Assembly: GCA_001986395.2 (NCBI GenBank)
Contig: MQVO02000106.1
Location: 1-31,783 of the forward strand
DNA length: 31,783 nucleotides
Source of the DNA: Irpex lacteus
Taxonomy: Eukaryota > Basidiomycota > Agaricomycetes > Polyporales > Irpicaceae
Reading direction: 5' to 3'
Under the pieces are notes generated by a model. That model was not told the origin of the DNA and did no database searches. It saw nothing but the letters and a program-made list of their open reading frames with translations. This document shows positions 22,194-30,684 of the stretch, piece by piece. Every line of letters starts with the position of its first letter. The stretch's first letter is position 1. Both the position numbers and the translations under genes were made by a program.

Positions 22194-22283
22194 ACGCGTC
22201 ACCTTGGCCTGTTTGTGGTGATGGAGATGCAGCCAAGGTTTCTTGGAGTTGCGTCGACGCGTGCGACGCGAAATGAAACGCGT
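22194..22283. promoter_or_regulatory. Cluster of three ACGCGT boxes plus a CGCGAAA site
   Basis: Perfect ACGCGT hexamers occur at 22194-22199, 22257-22262 and 22278-22283. A CGCGAAA heptamer lies at 22267-22273. ACGCGT and CRCGAAA are the MBF and SBF cell-cycle boxes of yeasts, with relatives in other fungi. The cluster is about 960 bp upstream of the zinc-finger start. No closer gene is recognised, so the target is uncertain. Confidence 0.4.
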
Positions 22284-23052
22284 CTGTGAGCCGGGTTACG
22301 AGAAGGAAAGTAGGATCCTCGAGGAGGCTTCTCCTTCATGAGCGGAGAGCCTCAAGGCCTGCCGTGGATTTCTAGACATGCTTGGGCTGCGTGGTAGAGG
22401 TGTGCTTGGACGTAGAACCCCCTAGAGAAGCTCCTACGGACAAGTAACTGGTGTCGATCGGCGCTCCTCTTTGCTCGAAGAGAATGACGGAAGAAGGATG
22501 CGTGTTGCTGGCGGCAACGTACTGTGGTCCTAGGCCTCCATTTCAGCAAATTGGCCTAGAACTTTACCAGAGTTGTGTCGTGTCTTGGGATCCTAGAGAC
22601 CGATAATTGGTCAGGAAAGGCATCTGTACACGTTGCAAAGAGGCCAAACGTGGACTAGTATTTGGAACGGTAAGATGACACCTAACAACCACGTCGGCGC
22701 GGGATGCGTGCGTTTGTTTTGTCTTTGTTATCCAGATTACGGGCAGTCCGCCACGAGCGGTGCTGTCTTGCAATTGTGGATGTCTGCCTAGCAAATACCA
22801 GTCAATTGTCACGAAACGTTACCCAAGATTGGTGGTTACTGGCCACAGCGCCGCAGAGATCACGACATTTGCTTTTCTTGTCCGGAGCGGTCTTAGTAAA
22901 AGCGCATCACGCGAGTGTCACGGATGGGCGAGACAGGTGTGAGAAGAACACCGCCCCCTTTCCTAGTTTGGGTAGTGTCATCGTGGGGCGCGTTCCCGAG
23001 CGCCCTCAGGTCCCCCATCACGACCCGATGCGGCCATGGGAGACCGATAAGA

Positions 23053-23089
23053 GACGTGCCGGGGACGTGCCGAGAGACGATGGACGTGC
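23053..23089. promoter_or_regulatory. Three GACGTGC repeats upstream of the zinc-finger gene
   Basis: GACGTGC occurs at 23053-23059, 23064-23070 and 23083-23089, about 157-193 bp before the ATG. The first two are 11 bp apart, about one helical turn. The core ACGTG is a partial E-box/CRE core, so bHLH or bZIP binding is possible. This is a motif-only inference. Confidence 0.35.
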
Positions 23090-23245
23090 GCAGCAATTGA
23101 GTTTGGTTGAATAACGGGAGTGACTCGTCTGTGACTGCTTCAGCTCTTTCCCCTCGTCTGCCATCCTCGCCTCCTCCGCCAGTCATAACCACTCCTCCAC
23201 TCTCTGCAATTTAAGGCAGCGCAGCCCAACCCCCCAGCCCTCGCA

Positions 23246-24350
23246 ATGTCAGAATACTCCTACTATCCCCTCGAGCTCGGCTCTCAGCCTTTCGTACTCG
23301 ACGCATACAAGCAGTCTCCGCAGCAGCCTCAGCCTTCCACCCCCTTCGACTTCGACTTTTCGTCCTTTGGCATAGATCAGCCCCAGTGTGCTCCTCAGGA
23401 TCCCCAGGAGTTCGACGACGAACTTGAGGCTCTCCTCGCTCAGGACGTACCTACCAACGTCCCAGTAACCGACCACTCCGCAGTCTTCGAGCGCGTTCGC
23501 ACGGGTACTCCCACTCGCGGTGTGCCTTCGACTTTCACCGTCTCCTCTGAGTCTGCATACGACTCGGTCTACAACGAGAACGAGTCTGTCTACACCTACA
23601 ACTCCGCCTCAGATCTCTCGGCTCTGTACGAGCCTTTCAGCACAATGAACTTCCAGCCACTCGCCGTTGTCGACAGCGACTACTCTGCCGCTTCTCCCAT
23701 TTCCTCTCACGGCTCTCCCAACAGTAGCCTGGGAATGAACCTCAACGCGTACTCCCCTACGTCTTACTCCCACCGTGGCAGCTACTCCGACTACGATTCC
23801 TCTCCTCATATCCGTGTCCCTCCCAGCTCTGCTTCGGACTACTATTCGCAGATCACTGTTCCAGTCAAATTCTCGTCGTCCATGCAGGCGACTGTGTCGC
23901 CGGCTAATGTGTCTGCTCAACTGCCGAGTTTCCCTACCACGGTCGTTGCCTCTCAACGTGAGGTGAAGCAGGATATCGGTCGTACCACCTCCACCAAGGA
24001 CCCGAAGAGGAAGTATCAGTGCCCCAACTGTCCTCGTGGTAAATATCTTGTTATCGGTTATATGTTAATTAGTACTCATAACTCGGCTTCCAGCTTTTGC
24101 TCGTGCGTTCAACCTCAAGACGCACATCCAGACTCACGACCCCAATCGTCTCAAGCCATACGCTTGTCAGCACAAGTCGTGCGGTCGTGCTTTCAGTCGC
24201 AAGCATGACTTGACCAGGCACTTGATCTCTATCCACCGTACCGACGGCGAATCCGTCGGTGTTGCTGCCGGCGCTCGTACTCGTTGCGACGTCTGCGGTG
24301 TATCTGCTATCAACGGCAAGGTCAAGTGTGACTGTGAGGACAACAAGTAA
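23246..24350 (+). CDS. C2H2 zinc-finger transcription factor (two fingers, Cys-rich C-terminus)
   Basis: Two exons (23246-24038, 24094-24350) join to 349 residues. The first 240 residues are low-complexity, rich in Ser, Tyr, Pro, Gln and acidic residues (for example FDFDFSSFGID, DDELEALLAQD), as in an activation region. Finger 1 uses Cys259, Cys262, His275 and His279, and the single intron falls inside it. Finger 2 uses Cys289, Cys294, His307 and His312, with the four-residue C-C spacing seen in some fungal factors. The C-terminus adds Cys329, Cys332, Cys343 and Cys345 (CDVC and CDC), a possible extra metal site. The protein should act in the nucleus on DNA. Targets cannot be read from sequence. 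Codons are strongly C-ending, suggesting good expression. I do not recognise an orthologue well enough to give a symbol. Confidence 0.9.
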
Positions 24351-25011
24351 ACAGTGGCGTCTGTACTACATGCTGGCTCTTACTATGGTTTGCGTACGTC
24401 GTCTCGATTTTCGTGTCACAGGTCTCAGTAGTTGATTGCTCGTTTGTGCAGTCCGCCAAACGCCCGCTTCCGTCTTAGTGAAGTGTCGGGGATGGTTCAG
24501 GTCATTATTGCGATCGTTCGGCCATGAAACTCCCTGGTTCGTCACGACGACGATCGTGGTTCCGTCGTATGCACGTCCTCTATCCGTGTCTTTTCCTTCT
24601 ATGCACACCTGAGGACCTCATCGTCGGTCCACACCCCTCTCCTCTCCGTTATCGAGCTCGTTATATGATGATAGACGTTGCTGCTGTTGAATCGGTTTGC
24701 AGCGAACGGTCTGGCTTGCGTGTCTCGGACGTTGAATAGCTTTTTCTTTTTTTCTTTCCTTGCTTTATCAATCTCCGTATATGCACTCCCTTGCTCTTGA
24801 ATATCTGCTCTCTTTCTTGCTTGTACAAACAATTACCATCCACCATAGACTATACCATTACCTAGTGAATTGTCTTTTGCTCAAGAAATAGCTCAGAAAA
24901 GTTATATATTTTTGTCACACTGTGCCAAACATAGCTGCCAAACGGCCGATCCGCTGCTGGCTTCGTTGCAGGCTAAACGTTGAGCGTCTCCACCAAGCCA
25001 GCGAGTTACTA

Positions 25012-25043
25012 CATTGGGAAAGTACGATACTCCCAATGACGTC
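25012..25043. promoter_or_regulatory. Inverted CCAAT pair with adjoining CRE-like TGACGTC
   Basis: CATTGGGA (25012-25019) and TCCCAATG (25031-25038) form a perfect 8-bp inverted repeat with an 11-bp spacer. Each arm contains a CCAAT core in opposite orientation. TGACGTC at 25037-25043 overlaps the right arm. CCAAT boxes are read by the HAP/CBF complex and TGACGT by ATF/CREB bZIPs, both linked to oxidative-stress control in fungi. The site is about 200 bp upstream of the catalase ATG. Confidence 0.5.
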
Positions 25044-25126
25044 GATGTCGACGTTGACGACGATGAGCTGCTCGTCGATGACCACAACGTACGGAGCCTG
25101 CTCATCTCTGGCCCTGCTCCAGGCGC

Positions 25127-25133
25127 TATATAA
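25127..25133 (+). promoter_or_regulatory. TATA box of the catalase gene
   Basis: TATATAA lies 101 bp upstream of the catalase ATG, in the position expected for a fungal TATA box. A TATA promoter fits an inducible stress gene. Confidence 0.55.
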
Positions 25134-25233
25134 TCCCCCGCTCGTCATTCGCCATGTAATCCAAGTTCTTTCTCTCGACCAGCAACTCGCTTAGCACGTC
25201 GTGCACCCCCCATATTAAACTGTAATATCTATC

Positions 25234-27929
25234 ATGAGCGTAGCCGACGCACTCAAGCAGAAGTTCACCGCCGTGGCAGAGTCCGCAAAGATCGCGGACT
25301 TGCAATATGAGACTACGAAGCCCGAGCAGTACCTGACTACAGACCAAGGCGTCAAGGTGTCAGAGACAGATAACTGGTATGTCAAATCGTGGAAGTTCGA
25401 ATGCTTCCTGTTTGACTGATAGAATGAGCGGTATGTAGGCTAAAGGCGCAGAATGGAACTCACACCGGGCCATCATTGTTGGAGGATCACGTACGGTCTT
25501 GTCGACAATCTGTTGCTCGGTCCTTCGTCTGACTGTGGCTGTTATCATTAGGTTGGTCGCGAGAAGATCACTCGTTTTGACCATGAAAGAATCCCGGAGC
25601 GTGTCGTACATGCTCGGGGTGCAGGTGCATTCGGGTACTTCAAGGTTTTCGATGACTCAGCGAAGAAATACACCTTTGCGCCCGTGCTGACTGATCCATC
25701 CCGTACTACTCCACTGTTTGTGCGGTTCAGTACCGTACAGGGCTCACGCGGAAGTGCGGTAAGCAGTGCCGCCATCCCCGAAAGTCAGTGGTGTCCGGAT
25801 CTAATCTCGAACGTTGATATAGGACACTGTTCGTGACGTACGCGGTTTTGCCGTCAAATTCTACACGGAGGAGGGTAACTGGGACATCGTTGGTAACGAC
25901 AGTGAGTCCAGCCTGTAAGCTGAAACTGATATGATGTCGCTAATTCTTCCTTCGTAGTTCCCGTCTTCTTTATCCAAGACGCAATCAAATTCCCTGATAT
26001 CGTCCATGCTGTGAAGCCAGAGCCTCACAATGAGGTCCCCACAGGCCAAAGTGCACATAACAACTTCTGGGACTTTGTCGGATTACAGCCCGAATGTACG
26101 GTGTTAGTATCTGTTTCGATGTAATGGTTGCTGACATTTTCGTTACTTGTTGTAGCTGCCCATATGGTGATGTGGGCGATGTCAGACCGTGGCATTCCCC
26201 GTTCTTTCCGGATGATGCAAGGGTTCGGTGTAAATACCTATACATTATCGAATGCTCAAGGAGAGCGATTCTTCGTGAAGTTCCACTGGATACCAGAGCT
26301 CGGCGTGCATAGTCTCGTATGGGACGAAGCTCTCAAAATTTGTGGACAAGATCCTGGTAAGTGTTGGCCATTGGTGCTCTACGTTGTGACAGTTGATTAA
26401 TGACAATACAGACTTCCATCGTAAGGACTTGCAGGAAGCCATTGAGAATGGAGCTTTCCCTAAGTGGACCTTCGCAATCCAAGTCATCCCCGAAGCGAAC
26501 GAGCACGACTTCGATTTCGATATTCTTGACGCGACGAAGGTGTGGCCCGAGGAGCTTATTCCTTTGCAACCGATAGGCGAGATGGTCTTAAACCGTACAG
26601 TCGACGAGTACTTCCCTCAGGTCGAGCAGGTCGCTTTCTGCACTGCGAACATCGTCTCTGGTATTGGCTTCAGCGACGACCCACTGCTTCAAGGACGCAA
26701 CTTCTCGTACCTTGACACACAGATCTCTAGGCTTGGTGTCAATTGGCAAGAGCTACCCATTAACCGACCCGTCTGCCCCGTCATGAACTACCAGCGTGAC
26801 GGCGCGATGAGACACAGAATTCACCAGGGTACAGTCAACTACTGGCCTAACCGTAAGGAGCACTTTAAACCCGTTCCTCATAGCGAAGGTGGATTATTCG
26901 AGTACGTTTGTCATTACTCGTTCCATGTGATGGTCGAGCTAAACCAATGTTTCAACTAGGCACCCACAGAAGGTCGAAGGTATCAAGCAACGTGTTCGGG
27001 GCAAGAAGTTTCAAGAGCACTATAACCAGGCGCAACTGTTCTACAACTCCCTAGCTGACTACGAGAAAGCGCATCTCGTCGATGCTATCTCCTTCGAACT
27101 CTCTCACTGTGACGACCCTGTTGTGTTCGAGGGCTACACCAAGTTGCTCAACAACATCGACTTCGATCTTGCCAAACAAGTCGCGATCAACGTTGGCGGT
27201 GTCGTCCCGGAGAAGCCTGCGCGAGAGAACCACGGCAAGAAGTCTGCGCCTCTTTCCCAGCTGTACTATGCCCCGAAGGAGCCGACCATCAAATCGCGCC
27301 GCATTGCTATCCTCCTGGCCGATGGGTTCGATTTAGCTCAGGTCGAGGCTCTGCGCGCAGCGATTAAGGCGGGATCGGCCACCAGCTGGATTATTGGACC
27401 CAGGCGCGGATGGGTATACCCCGAGGGCGCTGTCGTTGGCTCCGGAGTAGGCGGCGTGTGGGCTGACCATCACTACGAAGGTCAGCGAAGCACGTTGTTC
27501 GATGCCTTCGTCGTCCCGGGAGGCGCGAAATCCGCGCAAGCTCTCGCGGAGAATGGAAGGACGATTCACTGGGTCCGCGAGGCCTTCGGTCACTGCAAGA
27601 CGATCGGTGCTATTGGCGAAGGTGAGATGATGGGTTCATTCGCGCAGCGCTACATTATGCTAACTCGTGTTCCCTCAGGTGTTGCCTTCTTGCGCGAGGC
27701 AGTTATGCTGCCCGGTATCGAGTACCAGACGAACCTGAATAGCTCCGACGTGGTGTCCTCCTTCGGTGTCGTCACCGTCGGGAAGATCAGCCTGGCAAGT
27801 ATCGCCGCTGATACCCTCAAGATCTCCCAGGACGACAAGGGCTTCATCTCTCAGTTCGCTTTTGAGGTTAGCAAGCACAGGAACTACGATCGCGAGCTCA
27901 AGGGTATCACGAAGAAGGTTGCGTACTAA
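25234..27929 (+). CDS. Large-subunit catalase (clade 2 type, C-terminal DJ-1/flavodoxin-like domain)
   Basis: Nine exons (25234-25376, 25439-25490, 25552-25758, 25823-25901, 25958-26095, 26156-26356, 26412-26901, 26960-27621, 27679-27929) join in frame to 740 residues, the size of HPII-like enzymes. Catalases turn hydrogen peroxide into water and oxygen with haem. The essential His is residue 85 in [13 protein letters not shown]. The distal Asn is 159 in WDIVGNDIP. Arg369 and Tyr373 in RNFSYLDTQ form the proximal haem ligand motif. The extra C-terminal domain starts near residue 550 ([12 protein letters not shown]) and includes [13 protein letters not shown], the glutamine-amidotransferase/DJ-1-like fold typical of large catalases. 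No signal peptide or clear SKL-type peroxisome signal is visible (it ends KKVAY), so a cytosolic location is likely. The last intron (27622-27678) is 57 nt and stop-free. Codons are C-biased. Confidence 0.96.
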
Positions 27930-28294
27930 GTGCACGCGAAGATGAAATTTGTAGCGTTACAACTCAGTTTTGTATAACTATCGAATGGATTAAAGTGTAT
28001 ATTAAAGTGTATCAGTAACAACCAAAGATTGTTTGTATCTATACTCACTCGCTCTTGCACCCCTGCCCTCGCTTGTTTTGAGCGAATCGCAATATCACGA
28101 TTACTCATGATCACACCTGCTATAGCTACTGGCAGCTCACTGAATGGAATGATCGACGTTTGAGTCCTATCCTCCGTTTCGTCATTCCGTAGCCTTGGCG
28201 CTTCCCATCAGACTGGTTATTATCCAGTGCAGCATCGACATGGGAACACGCGACCATTCTCTTCCCTCGACACCCACATAAGCTACCGGTAGAG
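27930..28294. other. Intergenic, catalase 3' UTR and LAMTOR2 promoter
   Basis: These 365 bp lie between two plus-strand genes. A short direct repeat (AAAGTGTAT twice, about 27992-28012) sits in the likely catalase 3' UTR. I see no gene. Confidence 0.5.
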
Positions 28295-28868
28295 ATGCTA
28301 AACCTCACAAATTTGCGACTCTTACTCGCGCAAGCTTTATCATCGGGTGGCGCAAACACCGCAGCACTGTTCACCCCGGAAGGGCAGCTTGTCTCGTTCG
28401 CTTCAGAGCCCCCAAGGCCAAAGGACGAGGTTCGGGTCCTGGTAGGCCTCAGTAGCGAGATATGGCAGGAGTCAAGAGACGATGGAGCGGGTATGGCAGA
28501 TAGTGAGGTGAGCGATTGTATGCGGTGCTTTTTGTAAGGGGTCGCTGAACATGAGTTCTCTCTTAGCTCGGACGAATACTTGTCGTACCGGCAGAACGCA
28601 GTCGTAAACAGCAAGAGGGAAACGACGACGAGGACGGTCCTCTCTTGCTTCTTGCATTGAACGCGCCTCCGAACGTATCCTGGGACTTGTTGGAAGCAAA
28701 GGTTTGATTCCAGCCGTCACTGCTGCCGTTCGCTCATGCAGGCTTCCCCTTCAGGCACGTCAAGTCGTAAATCACCTTGACAAGCCTGTCTCAGACCTTC
28801 GTGGAAAGCTGCTGCACACGCCTATATCACCTTCCATGACTAGTCCACAACGCCCTGCGCGATATTAA
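28295..28868 (+). CDS. Roadblock/LC7 protein, LAMTOR2 (p14, Ragulator subunit) like
   Basis: Three exons (28295-28507, 28567-28701, 28755-28868) join in frame to 153 residues, close to the usual 125 plus a tail. The start MLNLTNLRLLLAQALSSGG, then TAALFTPEGQLVSFAS, lines up with the opening of LAMTOR2, and ALLTP-like EGQL is a roadblock hallmark. Later landmarks are LSSEIW, GRILVVPA, LLLLALNAPPNVSWDLLEAKA and VVNHLDKPVSDL. LAMTOR2 pairs with LAMTOR3 in the Ragulator scaffold, which holds Rag GTPases and TORC1 on lysosomes or vacuoles. An acidic insert (EGNDDEDG) interrupts the domain, and an extra Pro/Ser-rich tail ends ARY. The second intron has a weak donor (GTTTGA), so that junction is less sure. 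Confidence 0.85.
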
Positions 28869-29481
28869 CTTGATAATTGGACGCGTGTCGTCAAATGCAG
28901 GGCGGCCCTGACTTGATACAACTGCCTTTACGTCCGATTTATTGCCTCCAGAACTATGGCCTCCTATACAGCCCGTCTGAGGACTTCTCCCGCGATCCAA
29001 TGCCGAAACGTGCAGCTGTTCTATGTAGAAATTTCGGATTTTATGTACATCGTAGAGAACACGAGACAATCGGGGATGTGAATGGGGGCTGTCGGCGGTG
29101 TGGCCGTTTCTCTCTCACTCAGCGGCGGTCCGAGTAGCACTGATCTTGCATTGGTGACAATTATATTTGGACGCTTGCCTATGGTCATGTTCTTCGCTGA
29201 CCACTCCGAGTGTAACCCGTAAAGATGTAATCGGAAGATATAATCAGCAATGAGAATTCTTTCACGAGTGATACATGTGTCAATGGGAGCAGAGACAAGG
29301 CAGATGCTTCGCATGACTGCCGTCGGACTTTCCTCTGGGGCAGCCTTCCAATTTAAAAATACACACCGTCATTTAGGCCCATCCATTGAGTTTACAAGGT
29401 GCAAGTACAAACCAACGCTCTCCTTAGTACGTAGACAATTGATAATCGTACGGAGGTCCGCAACTTATGGCGATCGTCGCT
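28869..29481. other. Convergent intergenic region, LAMTOR2-like / IST1
   Basis: This stretch lies between two converging stop codons. Open frames of up to 97 codons show no domain or splice partners. I see no RNA gene. Confidence 0.5.
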
Positions 29482-30684
29482 CTATCGCTTCTTGAGCGCT
29501 GCAAAGCGTTTAGCCAGTGCATCGAAGTCATCTTCTTGTGCAGCAGGTTTGGTCGCCTCCTTTGGGGCAGCCTCCTTCGTATCTGTCGTCGGCGGAACTT
29601 CAGGTAGCTTTGGAGTCCTCACGCCCGCCTTTCTGGCTTCTGCTGATATGGCGGAGGCGTCCGGAATGGGTGCCTCCAGAGCTGTGCTTTTATCGGCTTC
29701 CTGTAGACGGAAATGTACGTTTCTGGCACACGGACTATCGGAAAGTGATACAACAGCGCATACCTTGACGCCTCCATCGCCGCTCTCGTCATCTGCATCA
29801 TCAGTTTCGGCACCAGGAGGTGACCACGCAATCCCGTAGCCCTTGGCGATTTCTCCGAGGTAAGCATCCACGAGTTGAAGAGGGGGAGTGAGAGTGGTGA
29901 GCTTCTTGGTAATCTATCACTCCTGGAGGTAAGTAAGAGTCTATAGATTCAATCTCTTGGGAGACATACGCGCTCGCTAACGCAGTTATCCTTGTTGTCC
30001 ATTACCGCGGCGGAGAACTCTCGCCCATACTTGTGCATCAGGATGTCACGCAGAACGTGGAGTTCTGAGCGTAGATAGTCAGTTGATGGTTGAACAAGAT
30101 GAAGAAGATGAGAATCTACCCTTCAATTCCGTACAGGGGCAGCATAGATGATACTACACACACCCTCGCTGATGCCTGGATCCGGCTCTCGCGTACTACG
30201 AAGGTATTCGTCAGTTGTTTGTATGGGATACTATTTCAAGGCATACCCCAGTTCAAGTAGGCCGAAACGTGCTAACAAAAGCTCGCAGTAAGTTCTAGCA
30301 GCTCAAGCAGTTCGATGTAGACGTCCTCGTTGATAACTTGAATGTAAAATGTTGTAGTGTCAAGATGAGTTCCAATTGGACCCATATGGTACAGTGGTCT
30401 CACTGTTTTCTACCTTGATTCTCGCAGTCTCCACCTTTCCCTTCTCGAGTAGCAGAGCGATGTCGCGTCTTGCTGCCTTAGCTTGAGCAGCTTTCTTCTC
30501 TTGTAACGTTCGTAGACGTTGGACACCTAGTCTGGAATAACGGCTCGCATCTGAAGCTTCTATGTGGGAAGTGCTTAGGTGACCTACCTTAGTTGTACCT
30601 ACAGCAGGTCGTGAGACATCTCGTCGCTAACAATAGAAAGATAGAGAAACTGACCTTAGCCTTCGCAGAGTTCCACGGAGCCAT
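29482..30684 (-). CDS. IST1: IST1, ESCRT-III-associated protein, with two apparent frameshifts
   Basis: Eight exons are recognisable: 30684-30655, 30598-30588 (11 nt), 30531-30404, 30336-30247, 30195-30120, 30064-29970, 29913-29764 and 29700-29482. The start MAPWNSAKAK is typical. Then come QRLRTLQEKKAAQAKAARRD, EKGKVETARIKVENI, INEDVYIELLELLE, REPDPGISEGVCSIIYAA, LHVLRDILMHKYGREF and LVDAYLGEIAKGYGIAWSP, all landmarks of the IST1 domain. The C-terminus DDFDALAKRFAALKKR resembles a MIM1 motif that binds the MIT domains of Vps4. The protein regulates Vps4 and ESCRT-III in endosomal sorting. Two breaks are visible: in exon 4 near 30288-30296, before the frame of YCELLLARFGLL, and in exon 5 near 30131-30137, before TELK. 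The summed exons give 799 nt, two short of a codon multiple. They may be sequence errors or real decay. Confidence 0.85.

Larger units (their letters stand above)
19705..23245. other. Long gene-poor region upstream of the zinc-finger gene
   Basis: About 3.5 kb lack a supported protein gene. The best open frames (for example 21132-21425 plus and 21504-21815 minus) show no known domain, no neighbouring exons with matching phase and no fungal coding bias I can recognise. The right-hand 350 bp becomes pyrimidine-rich and GC-rich and is the probable promoter and 5' UTR of the zinc-finger gene. ACGCGT and GACGTGC motif clusters are listed separately. A lineage-specific gene or noncoding RNA cannot be excluded. 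Confidence 0.45.
24351..25233. other. Intergenic: zinc-finger 3' UTR and catalase promoter
   Basis: No gene is supported in these 883 bp. The left part is the likely 3' UTR of the zinc-finger gene, with T-rich tracts near 24740-24760. The right third holds the catalase promoter elements listed separately. Confidence 0.55.

Noticed and set aside
22893..23192. Minus-strand 99-codon frame upstream of the zinc-finger gene
   Set aside because: It is the complement of a pyrimidine-rich promoter. Its Gly/Arg-rich composition reflects base bias.
23609..23956. Antisense 115-codon frame inside the zinc-finger exon
   Set aside because: Arg/Val-rich shadow of a strongly C-biased coding exon.
28877..29137. 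86-codon plus-strand frame downstream of the LAMTOR2-like gene
   Set aside because: No domain and no phase-matched exon. It lies in a convergent intergenic region.
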